Below, one piece after another: positions 34,796 to 43,239 of a DNA stretch of 64,000 nt (the first letter of the stretch is position 1; the number at the start of each line of letters is the position of its first letter). A program made the position numbers and the translations under genes. This DNA is from Gammaproteobacteria bacterium (GTDB taxonomy: Bacteria; Pseudomonadota; Gammaproteobacteria; Pseudomonadales; Azotimanducaceae), in assembly GCA_026706935.1 (NCBI GenBank), contig JAPOXV010000018.1:1-64000 (forward strand). The letters are read 5' to 3'. The notes below the pieces were generated by a model, which saw nothing but the letters and a program-made list of their open reading frames with translations, was not told where the DNA came from and did not search any database.

Positions 34796-35362
34796 CTACC
34801 AATATACCAACTGCCACGATACACCGTAACGATCTTCGACCCATGTGAATGTCTTGCTGAATCCGTAAGAGTCGATTGGCATGAGAACTCGTCCGTCCTC
34901 CTCAAGTCGTGATGCAAGCGACTTCAGTTCTTCTTCGCTTTCGCACTCGAGAAGAAACGAGAATGATGGCGTGAAATCGAATGCATGCTTAATCGGGCTA
35001 TCGCTGAATCTGACATCCTGACCGCCAATCGTCACGGTTGCGAACATAATCAAATCTGGATGGTCTGGATTGGAATCACCGTAGTGTTGCACGTCCTTGA
35101 CATGACTGTCAGGAATCACGTCAATATAGAAGTCGATGGCTTCTTGGGCATTGTGACCTTGGAACATTAAAAACGGTGTAACTGAATTCGTCATTACCCC
35201 CTCTTCGTACGTTTCACTATGGACTGCACCGACATCTGGATGTTGAGCAACTACGTTGCCGACGGTACTGACGTTATACGCACAAGCATTTAGCAAGGAA
35301 ATTGCGATGATCAAGGTGAATCGAGTAGCACAACGACATCGACGTTTTGTCGAATTAATCAT
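34796..35362 (-). CDS. PhnB-like VOC protein, possible lipoprotein
   Basis: 188 residues in the long form. Residues 57-188 (from MTNSVTPFLMFQGHNAQEAID) are a complete VOC/3-demethylubiquinone-methyltransferase-like domain, with VRFSDSPIKHAFDFTPSFSF and DRYGVSWQLVY at the end. The preceding 56 residues contain a signal sequence, FTLIIAISLLNAC, with a lipobox LNA-C at about 24-27. A strong Shine-Dalgarno (AGAGGGGG) also sits just before the internal ATG at 35194. Two products, lipoprotein and cytoplasmic, are therefore possible. VOC proteins of this kind are normally cytoplasmic. Function unknown. Confidence 0.65.
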   Translation of the reverse strand: MINSTKRRCRCATRFTLIIAISLLNACAYNVSTVGNVVAQHPDVGAVHSETYEEGVMTNSVTPFLMFQGHNAQEAIDFYIDVIPDSHVKDVQHYGDSNPDHPDLIMFATVTIGGQDVRFSDSPIKHAFDFTPSFSFLLECESEEELKSLASRLEEDGRVLMPIDSYGFSKTFTWVEDRYGVSWQLVYW

Positions 35363-35559
35363 GTTGATGATTATTAGAGCGGAAGCTTCAAATCGATTCT
35401 ATGCGACTTAGGAGCCTTTCGAAGAATGAAACGAGTGAGTGTCCTCTGTGCGGACATTTCGCCTACGAGTAGTAAGTGCTGTAAAAACTGAGCTCTTCGG
35501 CTGTTCAGGTTGCGTACTTGGTATCGAGAGTTAGCAAGTTCATCAAGTCCAAGAACTCC

Positions 35560-36312
35560 TTAAAACTCGCGAAACCTGTGGCGGTGGTTTCGACTTACTT
35601 TAAGTTCTTCGTTTCGATCCATTACGTGCACAACCATAGTATCGTTGCTTCGACGTTGTACGGTCTCGATAAAGTCAGCATTAACAATACAGTTTCGGTG
35701 TATTCGCCAGAAAAGTTCGTCGTCTAACTGCTCTTCGAGCTCTCTCAAAGGAGTAGAGAGTACGTACTCGTTGACAGCGTCGAATGCGAGCGTGTATTTC
35801 GCTTCTGTTTTGAAGAACCGAATATCGTTCACTGAAACGAGTCGAGTTTCGCCACGATGTCGAACTGGTATTCGTTCAAGCTGGCGTCGTTGCTTTAAGT
35901 CGTCAATCTCACGTCGAATAGATGCTACGAAATGCTCAGTATCAGATGCTTGAAGTCGTTCTCGTAGCCGATTCACCGTTGCCGTAAATCGGTCTTCGGT
36001 AATAGGTTTTAGAAGATAGTCACAAGCGTTTTTTTCAAACGCAGTCACTGCATATTGATCGTATGCGGTCACAAAGACGATTAGTGTAGACGTGTCGCCG
36101 AATTCCTCAGCGAGTTCCAACCCATCTGGTGATGGCATGCGTATATCGAGAAACGCAACGTCTGGCTGTTTTTCCCGTAGTGCAAGGCGCGCTTCCTCTC
36201 CGTTTGCCGCGAATGCAACAACGCTTGCTTGAGGCCAGAGACGACTCACAAGGCGGTCGAGCTGATCGCGCAGTAGCGGTTCATCGTCAGCGATTAATAC
36301 GGTCGGATTCAC
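35560..36312 (-). CDS. LytTR-family response regulator
   Basis: 250 residues. The receiver domain (about 1-120) has Asp9/Asp10, the phospho-acceptor Asp56 in VAFLDIRMP, and the conserved Lys in LLKPI (about 101). A LytTR DNA-binding domain (about 145-248) has RIPVRHRGETRLVSVNDIRFFKTEAKYT and FWRIHRNCIVNADFI. It overlaps the upstream kinase gene by 4 bp (GTGTGA type), so the two form one two-component system. It regulates unknown genes; the upstream carotenoid oxygenase and DUF2141 genes on the same strand are candidates. Confidence 0.9.
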   Translation of the reverse strand: MNPTVLIADDEPLLRDQLDRLVSRLWPQASVVAFAANGEEARLALREKQPDVAFLDIRMPSPDGLELAEEFGDTSTLIVFVTAYDQYAVTAFEKNACDYLLKPITEDRFTATVNRLRERLQASDTEHFVASIRREIDDLKQRRQLERIPVRHRGETRLVSVNDIRFFKTEAKYTLAFDAVNEYVLSTPLRELEEQLDDELFWRIHRNCIVNADFIETVQRRSNDTMVVHVMDRNEELKVSRNHRHRFREF

Positions 36313-37346
36313 ACCTTTTCTGGTTCAATCTTTACTTCAATTGTGACGCGAAAAAGATCATCAGCGGGATGATCGATCTGGAGCTGCGCGGCATCGGCAT
36401 ATACCGAATTCAATCGTTCCTTCAAATTTGCGATTCCGACGCCGTTCCCGTCGATATGTTCGTGATCTGGCTCATACGTATTAACGACAGCGATACACAC
36501 AGTAGATTCAGATCGTCGCACAAGCACTTCGATACGACCGGATTTTGCTGAAGGTTCTAAACCGTGCTTTATCGCGTTTTCGACGAGTGGTTGAATCAAG
36601 AATGGCGGGAGCTCCAGTTCCTGAAGTTCGTCTTGGATATCAATTTCGTACGATAGGCGCTCACCCATCCGTACTTGCTGAACTGCAAGATAACTCGAAA
36701 TCAACTCGATTTCTTGCTGAATCGACCCTGTGTGAGCGCGGGAGTAGTCGAGTGAAACGCGGAACAGCTGTGTAAGTGAGTCGAGCAGCGTTGCCGCCTT
36801 CGATGGATCACTCTCGATCAGTGCTTGGACGTTCGCCAACGTATTGAATAAAAAGTGGGGCTCGATTTGCGCTTGAAGCGTCTGAAGTTGAGCCGTAGCC
36901 AGTTCACGCTCCATTACGAGCTCCTGCTGTCGAACGGCGTCACGTTCTGCTTCAAGGTCACGAATGTAACCCATCAAGAGTATGACAAAACCTGCGACGA
37001 TACAGGCGATACCGCCAATCACTACGCCGATTGGGCTAGTTCTAAAAAAGTAGAACGGATCGAACGCGCCAAGCGCCCCACCCAGTAACAAACCCAATGT
37101 CAAACTGACGATGCCGGTGATGACCGTAACCCATTCGCGATTCCAGGTTTTGGGTCGACGTTGATGCACCCAAAGTTGCATCGACATGCATGTGACGCCG
37201 ATCGAGTAACTGGCTACGTAGTTCAACCATACGGCTCCGTTTAAAAGCGTTAACACGGTTGCAACAAGCGTACAGAATACGACGGTGACGGTGATGATCC
37301 ACGCGGTAGCATGTTCTCGAGCGTATGCGAAGAATGTCTTGAACAT
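36309..37346 (-). CDS. LytS-type sensor histidine kinase
   Basis: 345 residues. Four hydrophobic helices within about 14-130 form a membrane sensor without a large periplasmic domain. A His_kinase domain (PF06580-type) has the phospho-acceptor His164 in QIEPHFLFNTLAN. The HATPase has PLVENAIKHGLEP (N-box, about 248) and GNGVGIANLKERL (G-box, about 305). It phosphorylates the LytTR regulator encoded next. The signal is not known; a membrane-state or quinone-like cue is common for such short sensors (general knowledge). It starts immediately after the carotenoid oxygenase stop. Confidence 0.9.
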   Translation of the reverse strand: MFKTFFAYAREHATAWIITVTVVFCTLVATVLTLLNGAVWLNYVASYSIGVTCMSMQLWVHQRRPKTWNREWVTVITGIVSLTLGLLLGGALGAFDPFYFFRTSPIGVVIGGIACIVAGFVILLMGYIRDLEAERDAVRQQELVMERELATAQLQTLQAQIEPHFLFNTLANVQALIESDPSKAATLLDSLTQLFRVSLDYSRAHTGSIQQEIELISSYLAVQQVRMGERLSYEIDIQDELQELELPPFLIQPLVENAIKHGLEPSAKSGRIEVLVRRSESTVCIAVVNTYEPDHEHIDGNGVGIANLKERLNSVYADAAQLQIDHPADDLFRVTIEVKIEPEKV

Positions 37347-38885
37347 TTATGTTGCGGCGACGAACTGACCGTGCAACCCGATTGGCATGAGACGTGCCAG
37401 TGTCGCGCGAGCGATCGGTTCAGGTGTTGTATCCCCGATTTCGAAAACGTTCAAGTGGGTCTCGTCCGCAACGTAGTCGAGCGATGTTCCTAAGATCCAG
37501 CCTTCCGTTTCATCGATACCTTTGGGATCAGCTACGAAAATGTGCTCTTCGGGTATCTCTCTTTCGGGATAGGTGAATCTACTCATTTCACCAGTGGATG
37601 TGTTTACACGCGCGACGCCGTTCAAGAGTCCGAGTTGAAGAGCGGAGTTAGACGCTGAATCGTTGACCAACATGGTTAGCCATTCGTGTCGCGACGTCGA
37701 TCTTCGCTGATCAATGGAAGGGAATTCGCAGGCGGCAAAGCCGTTGTCGAAGACTTCCACGTCGGCCCTGCGTTTTCTCGTGTCGACTCGAAATTGCACT
37801 AACTGAGATAACGAAAGCGATTGCGGCAGCTCGCCTCGCATGACTGCCGAAAAAGCGGCTGTCATCAAGGATGGATCGTCGTAGCGAAAGCCTTCGAATC
37901 GAATAACGCCCTCCTTGTCTTCCCAGGCATTTGAATAGTGGAACAGCCAATGTGCTGGTAGCTCGACGATGAAATTTCGCTCAAGGTCGTTCTTATCCAT
38001 GACCAGCAAGTCAAGACTTCCATTCGAATGCCACACATGCATGTCGATAAACGTCTGTTCGACGGCACGGTTTGGTTCATAGTGGAGTGGTGGTAGTGGA
38101 ATCACGAGGTGCCTGTCAGTCACGACAAAATCGTGAGGTATCGTCATCGGCGAACGTTGGACAATCGAGATTTTGGGTGCTTTAACGCCAGGGTCAAGTC
38201 GCCAGATCACCAGCGCGCCTAGATGACTAACGTAACCGAAATTCCAGATCGTGCCGTTCGGTTCGACGCGAGGGTGCGCCGAAAAAGGTAATCCAGCGGA
38301 TTCAGTTGACAGTTCTACGATACCCGTGGTTTTCAGTGACTCTGGTTCGACGCGCCATGCTGAACCGCCTTCCCACAGCGCCCACAACTCATCATCGCGT
38401 GCCAGTACGTTGATATTGCCGACATTTAAAGAGTCGGGACCTGTAATGTCTATCGAATGATCTCCGGCCGTGCCAAAGCCTATAAGGGATAACTCGTTAT
38501 TCGATTCGTCGCGCAGGTACTTGGTCGTATGAACCAGCCTAGCGTGATGCGTCACCTTAGCTCCTGGTTCAATCGACCATTTTTGAATCAATCCGTCGCC
38601 GTCGAACCAGTGTTGATATCGTCGCCCCGCGCGCTCCATTCGTCCAGGTCCGTTGCGGAACAGAGCACCGACTAAGTCAGGTGGCCAATCGCCTTCAATC
38701 GCACATTGCGTGAGCCCTGTGTCTGCATCTCGGATACCTTCATAGAGTCGAAGCCACGGCTTGAGCGGGAGATTCTTGTGAAAACTCTCGTACGTTGTAT
38801 CTGACGTAGTGGCTCGCGATGGTGCCATCAGGCCGCACAATGAACCTGCGCCGCCGAGTACTAGCAGGTCTCTTCGATTTAGCAT
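37347..38885 (-). CDS. Carotenoid oxygenase (RPE65/CCD family)
   Basis: 512 residues. The N-terminus MLNRRDLLVLGGAGSLCGLM has a Tat-like double Arg and hydrophobic core, so export to the periplasm is likely. LVGALFRNGPGRMERAGRRYQHWFDGDG (about 68-95) is the family hallmark. Candidate iron-binding histidines are in FSAHPRVE, IPHDFVV, LFHYSNAWE and the C-terminal GLHGQFV, as required for the four-His non-haem Fe(II) centre. It cleaves a carotenoid, stilbene or lignin-derived double bond with O2. Its ATG overlaps the TAA of the DUF2141 gene. No carotenoid biosynthesis genes are nearby. Confidence 0.87.
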   Translation of the reverse strand: MLNRRDLLVLGGAGSLCGLMAPSRATTSDTTYESFHKNLPLKPWLRLYEGIRDADTGLTQCAIEGDWPPDLVGALFRNGPGRMERAGRRYQHWFDGDGLIQKWSIEPGAKVTHHARLVHTTKYLRDESNNELSLIGFGTAGDHSIDITGPDSLNVGNINVLARDDELWALWEGGSAWRVEPESLKTTGIVELSTESAGLPFSAHPRVEPNGTIWNFGYVSHLGALVIWRLDPGVKAPKISIVQRSPMTIPHDFVVTDRHLVIPLPPLHYEPNRAVEQTFIDMHVWHSNGSLDLLVMDKNDLERNFIVELPAHWLFHYSNAWEDKEGVIRFEGFRYDDPSLMTAAFSAVMRGELPQSLSLSQLVQFRVDTRKRRADVEVFDNGFAACEFPSIDQRRSTSRHEWLTMLVNDSASNSALQLGLLNGVARVNTSTGEMSRFTYPEREIPEEHIFVADPKGIDETEGWILGTSLDYVADETHLNVFEIGDTTPEPIARATLARLMPIGLHGQFVAAT

Positions 38886-39295
38886 TAGTGTTTTAAACTG
38901 AATTCTGCGGTGAACGGTTCGGCGCCAAGGTCAAACTTCATCCTCTTCCATTTCGGTGGTCCAAATCGCGCGGGTGCGTCATTCGAGACTCCCCATGGTT
39001 CCTTGGGCATGCGAAGTGCGTTGTAGTCCATTTGCCCATTACCGTTAATGTCTTGATATACGCTTACTGCGTACGTTCCTTCGGGAATCTCGACGTTCAC
39101 TGTCGTAACGTCTGCTTCAGCGGGAGTGCTAAGCGCTCTGAATGGCTCTCCGTCAGGCCAGTTCTCTTCGTTGACGAATATCGCGATGTAGATCGTGCTG
39201 TCATCGTGTTTGACGTTCTTGATTTTTATGGTAAGTTCAGCTGCGAGTGAGCTCGTTGCTGCAATTAGCACGAGCAAGAAAACGAAGGTTTTCAC
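38885..39295 (-). CDS. DUF2141-family periplasmic protein
   Basis: 136 residues. Signal peptide about 1-18 (LIAATSSLAA). The mature domain shows the DUF2141 pattern: LTIKIKNVKHDDSTIYIAIF, then IPEGTYAVSVYQDINGNGQMD, then PKEPWGVSNDA. Members are small beta-sandwich proteins of unknown function, often found next to carotenoid-related genes. It is the first gene of the cluster DUF2141 - carotenoid oxygenase - LytS - LytTR. Confidence 0.85.
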   Translation of the reverse strand: MKTFVFLLVLIAATSSLAAELTIKIKNVKHDDSTIYIAIFVNEENWPDGEPFRALSTPAEADVTTVNVEIPEGTYAVSVYQDINGNGQMDYNALRMPKEPWGVSNDAPARFGPPKWKRMKFDLGAEPFTAEFSLKH

Positions 39296-39502
39296 GTGTA
39301 TGTCTCTGATTGGCGTTCGTTGGCTGCGATTATGAACGATGGATTCACAGACCGATAGCGAATCAGACGAATTGCAGAATTAGGGACGTGAGTCGTAACA
39401 ATCAACGATGAGTAGCGATCAAGTCAGTCGAGAACAGACGCAGCTTTCTCAATTTGTATTTGATCGCGTCTACGCGTCGATGACATTCATTTGCTATACG
39501 AC

Positions 39503-40729
39503 ATGAAGAGGTTGAGGTTGTGGCCATGTAAAGACATCGACCTTTCGTGGTTAGATGTCTGTTATGCATTCGGGATGTGCTTCCTTAGTGCGATTGTGGG
39601 CAGAGAGCGCGCTGAATTTAGGTTACTGAGCGACGATACGGTACTTACGTGCATGTCGGTGAGAGCCGCGTTCGACTTGTACCTAACCGCCCGAAACTGG
39701 GATCAGGGCGATGAGTGTATATTCGTGGGTCTCAACGTACCTGATATGTTTCGAATTGCGGAATCTCATGGCTTGTGTGTCTGCGGCACGGATATTGACC
39801 CGATTACCACGCAAGCAGATCTATTTCAACTACGTTCGAGAATCAATCCACGAACGCGATTCATAGTCATACCACATCTATTCGGTCATCGACTTGATCT
39901 TCGTAACGTCATTGAGCTAGCGGAACGTCAAGGGATCGATGTTATCGAAGATTGCGCGCAAGCTTTTTCGGGAAAGTACTGGTGGGGTACGCGAGGCGCG
40001 ACGGTTTCGCTGTTCTCGTTTGGTCCAATGAAAACTGCCACAGCGCTACAAGGCGCTGTCGCAATCGTTCGTGATTCGGTACTTGCCAACGCGATGAAGT
40101 GTGAGTTGGCTACCTATGCCACGCAACCGACATGGCGTTACCTAGCGCGTGTTCTGCGATTTGCGGCGATCAAGATCGCGACGTATCCTGTTATATACGG
40201 GTTATTGGTCTACGGAATTAGGAAAATTCAGGTAAACCACGAAGATCTGATACATTCATCGACGAAATCCTTGTCGAACGATGGATTCAAAACGTGGCTA
40301 CGTGCACGCCCATGTGGGGCACTCGTGCGTGTCCTTGAGCGACGGGTCGAAGAATCAGATGCCAGCGTGCGATTAAGGGAGTTGAAAGGCACCGTACTTC
40401 ATGAAGCAATTGCTAATGAAGTTCCACTCGTCTTACGGAATCGAAGACCAAATAGCTATTGGATGATTCCTGTATTGGCGGACGACTCGGAGAAATTCAA
40501 GAACGCATTACGGAATAAAGGATTTGACGCTTTATCGGGTCGGTTAGCAACGATAGGTAGTAAAAAACTCAACGGTTCGGAGAGACTCGAAAAATCTGTA
40601 ATGTTGCCGTTCTCGCCCCGCATGTTGGATGCTGAATTACATCGCTTAGGCGTTGTCGTCACTGCCTACGCTGCAAAGCAACTCGAAAGTGAGTGCGGTG
40701 AGTCAGATAGGAAAAACCCGCGGCGCTAG
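39503..40729 (+). CDS. DegT/DnrJ/EryC1-type PLP-dependent protein
   Basis: 408 residues from the ATG; a TTG four codons earlier is an alternative. RFIVIPHLFGHRLDLRNVIEL (about 119-139) and GIDVIEDCAQAFSGKYWW (about 145-162) match the sugar-aminotransferase fold I family, with Asp stacking on PLP. SLFSFGPMKTATALQGAVAIV carries the expected PLP-Lys. A hydrophobic helix near residues 222-240 (ATYPVIYGLLVYGI) is unusual for the family. Normally these enzymes aminate sugar nucleotides, but no sugar-nucleotide genes are beside it. Its role is uncertain. Confidence 0.72.
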   Translation: MKRLRLWPCKDIDLSWLDVCYAFGMCFLSAIVGRERAEFRLLSDDTVLTCMSVRAAFDLYLTARNWDQGDECIFVGLNVPDMFRIAESHGLCVCGTDIDPITTQADLFQLRSRINPRTRFIVIPHLFGHRLDLRNVIELAERQGIDVIEDCAQAFSGKYWWGTRGATVSLFSFGPMKTATALQGAVAIVRDSVLANAMKCELATYATQPTWRYLARVLRFAAIKIATYPVIYGLLVYGIRKIQVNHEDLIHSSTKSLSNDGFKTWLRARPCGALVRVLERRVEESDASVRLRELKGTVLHEAIANEVPLVLRNRRPNSYWMIPVLADDSEKFKNALRNKGFDALSGRLATIGSKKLNGSERLEKSVMLPFSPRMLDAELHRLGVVVTAYAAKQLESECGESDRKNPRR

Positions 40730-40863
40730 TTTTCGTCGTTCTTCACCAGTTTGTCGGCTAACCATTGTCCAAACTCGTAGAAGAGGAATGTCCCGCCAAC
40801 AAGAGAAAATACCAACCTTCGAGACTGGATGGTGTCAGGAAACGCGAAACTCAAAATAAGCAC
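40726..40863 (-). CDS. Possible small membrane protein (45 aa)
   Basis: A GTG-started frame with GGGG eight bases upstream reads MLILSFAFPDTIQSRRLVFS and continues with a second hydrophobic stretch ending WLADKLVKNDEN. It is convergent with, and overlaps by 4 bp, the DegT-like gene. It looks like two short helices around an FPD turn. No family is recognised; it may be a chance frame. Confidence 0.3.
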   Translation of the reverse strand: MLILSFAFPDTIQSRRLVFSLVGGTFLFYEFGQWLADKLVKNDEN

Positions 40864-41095
40864 GAGAACCCCGATGATCGATAGTCCCTCTAGTAATCAC
40901 TACGAATATATGCGAAGTTTTGGCTTGTTAACAGTAATTAGCTGTACGTTCCATAAGGGTCGTCTACTAGGTTAACTCGGTATTCAGAAACGCAGTACTG
41001 GTTGCCTTCAGGGTACTGTTATGCGGTGTTTCGCTAATTAGATGCGTTGTCACGTTTATGTGTAACGATTGCGGCAAGACAACCGAACAACGTAG
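40864..41095. other. Intergenic region without clear features
   Basis: Part of a 628-bp gap between the DegT-like gene and fabY. A frame reading LFPDSREVFFGLTTLFG on the minus strand runs from the neighbouring short ORF region (41096-41224) into this stretch, ending at about 41030. It resembles the FPD...VF pattern of the 45-residue ORF above, suggesting decayed or frameshifted small-protein genes. Nothing else is seen. Confidence 0.3.
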
Positions 41096-41224
41096 TTAAC
41101 CCGAAAAACACTTCACGAGAATCAGGAAATAAAGTCCGCAAACACAGGAGACTATAACGGCTAATCCCAACCATACTCGAAACCATACCTGACGGACCTG
41201 AAACCAAGATTTGAATGAGGACAT
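41096..41224 (-). CDS. Possible small single-helix membrane protein (42 aa)
   Basis: ATG-started frame MSSFKSWFQVRQVWFRVWLG followed by a hydrophobic helix LAVIVSCVCGLYFLILV. AAGAAG lies directly before the ATG. One base of frameshift near its end would join it to a FPDSREVFF... continuation, so the annotated form may be a broken longer protein. No homologue recognised. Confidence 0.3.
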   Translation of the reverse strand: MSSFKSWFQVRQVWFRVWLGLAVIVSCVCGLYFLILVKCFSG

Positions 41225-41357
41225 CTTCTTGTAGCGGCAGTTATCAGTTCTAATACTCTGGTTCGAAACCTTATGAACTAGAACTGTACTACGTCTTATG
41301 CAGACGTAGATTCAACAAAGCGAGTAGCGACCTGCAAGAATGTCAATTGTGTCGAAT

Positions 41358-43205
41358 TCACGCATAAGGATTCTTAACGTCAAGGTTTACCTCGTTAAGG
41401 TATCCTGGTATATCTATCGCGTCTGAGCTGATACCTAATTCGTCCCCTTCGATTACTCCGTCACCGAAGCGATAAATCGGGTCTGGGATATCTTGCAACG
41501 CGTTCTCGTCGTACGCTCGCGCTTTCTCCACCACACGCTCGCGTTTAGACTGATATTTCAAAAATGCTCCGTTACCGTGACGCGCTTGGATTAAATCCTT
41601 AGTCTTTGACGGTGACAGAATAACACCAGTAGCGTTGTTACCGCCGAAGCCCTTCGAATTCACGAGCGCGACATCCATTCCTTCTGAGCCAACCTCCAAA
41701 TGTGACGGATCGATTCTCAGATTGTCACTATGGACGTCGTCGGCGATATGGTCGATCGTCGCAATGCCCGGAATCCAACCATCCTGCCACGTACCGAGCG
41801 CAGACGTGATTTGGTCACCCGAAGCGGGTGCGAGGGTGTGACCAAGGTATGCCTTGATCGCTGCGACAGGCCACTTCTGAATGTTGAAAGCCTTTGCCAT
41901 TTCGCTGAGGATGTGAGACTCTGTCACTCGGTTTTGTGGAGTGCCCGTCCCATGTGCGTGAATGAAAGAACGGTTACTGACCGCCTCTTCACCGACTATT
42001 GAACGAGCAAGACCGAGTGCCTTTCCCACGGTGATGTAGTTACCAATACCGGGACCCGGAATCGATTTCTTGTAACCGTCCGCATTGACATAGATGTCCG
42101 CGATTGAACCGTAGATTTCTGCGCCACATTCAAGTGCCAGTTCCTCGTCCATTAATACGATGAACACACCGGCTTCAGAGATCGTGAACCCGGCGTTTGA
42201 CGAAAATGGTCGACAAGCACGGCGGTTATCGGGTTCGTTTGACCCATCCAACGCCATAAGTGCTTCATCTTCAGCCAATGCGCCCATGGTTCTGAACGCT
42301 TCCACGAGCTCCGGAGTTACTGGCGCTTCAGTACTCCCGACGACCGCGATCTTTTTACCGCGGTACCTTATCTCATCGATACCTTGTTTAGCGTTGTATA
42401 GAAACGTCGCGCAAGCTCCGATCGCCCCACCTGTGCTGCCAAGTGATCCTGTGACATACGCATTGGTGAAATCTGCCGCCATCTCAGACAGGCAGAGCGC
42501 AGCTTGCTTCGATGTGGGGCGTTTTCCAAGGAACGGAGCCTGTAACAAACCGCCGGCGCCATGGGTATCCAGCTGACCCATGGCACATCCTGCGTGGACT
42601 GCGAACTCGTCGGGTCGAACAAGATTTTGTAGTTCTGACCAATCAATTCCGATGGAATTTACAGCATCGGAAGATGCGATGATCGCTAGCTGTAAACCCC
42701 GTGGATGGTTCCGAGACGCGTAGAGCGACGCTGGATCGTATCCAGTTGGGAGCTGACCTGCCGATGTAACTCTCGATGATCTTGTGTCATTAAGCAACAC
42801 CTGTGCCGCGTCATTGATCGCAATTTCGACTTCACCGTTCTCGGAGGGCTTGACCTGCCAGCTCGGCGGTATTTCAGTGGGTAGTTGCTTTTGCGACATA
42901 CGGATCACCAATGGTGCGCCGTCTTTCGCTTTCAGGTTCGCACGACTATGAACGCCGATGTGGTCTGGATCCCATAGCTCAATCCGACGAATGAGCGTGT
43001 GGTTTTCAATGTAGTCCTTTGTTGATTCCGGTGCATCTCGGAGTTGGTCCTGTAAGCCCATGAGTACCGCGAGCGATCGGTATGTCGTCGCTCGTTCTTC
43101 TTCGCCAAGCGCATCAAGTACGGTACGCCGATAAGAGTGATGGAACGACACTCGCCCGGCGGGATTGACACCGCCGAAACCAACGATTACGGGTAGTGGA
43201 ACCAT
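41358..43205 (-). CDS. fabY: Beta-ketoacyl-ACP synthase, FabY-type
   Basis: 615 residues, close to the ~634 residues of Pseudomonas FabY (PA5174) and longer than FabB/FabF (~410). The Cys-His-His triad is present: Cys265 in GAIGACATFL, His418 in HAHGTGTPQN and His456 in KAYLGHTLAPASG, with Lys451. GGFGGNNA-like GFGGNNATGVIL lies near the C-terminus. FabY condenses acetyl-CoA with malonyl-ACP to start fatty-acid synthesis (established for P. aeruginosa). It lies 34 bp after a thiolase gene, with a giant acetyl-CoA-carboxylase-like gene divergent across moaB, so malonyl supply and condensation are grouped. Gene symbol by similarity of length and motifs. Confidence 0.8.
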   Translation of the reverse strand: MVPLPVIVGFGGVNPAGRVSFHHSYRRTVLDALGEEERATTYRSLAVLMGLQDQLRDAPESTKDYIENHTLIRRIELWDPDHIGVHSRANLKAKDGAPLVIRMSQKQLPTEIPPSWQVKPSENGEVEIAINDAAQVLLNDTRSSRVTSAGQLPTGYDPASLYASRNHPRGLQLAIIASSDAVNSIGIDWSELQNLVRPDEFAVHAGCAMGQLDTHGAGGLLQAPFLGKRPTSKQAALCLSEMAADFTNAYVTGSLGSTGGAIGACATFLYNAKQGIDEIRYRGKKIAVVGSTEAPVTPELVEAFRTMGALAEDEALMALDGSNEPDNRRACRPFSSNAGFTISEAGVFIVLMDEELALECGAEIYGSIADIYVNADGYKKSIPGPGIGNYITVGKALGLARSIVGEEAVSNRSFIHAHGTGTPQNRVTESHILSEMAKAFNIQKWPVAAIKAYLGHTLAPASGDQITSALGTWQDGWIPGIATIDHIADDVHSDNLRIDPSHLEVGSEGMDVALVNSKGFGGNNATGVILSPSKTKDLIQARHGNGAFLKYQSKRERVVEKARAYDENALQDIPDPIYRFGDGVIEGDELGISSDAIDIPGYLNEVNLDVKNPYA

Positions 43206-43239
43206 CGAAGAAACCTACTGTTAGGTCGCCATCTCGGAG

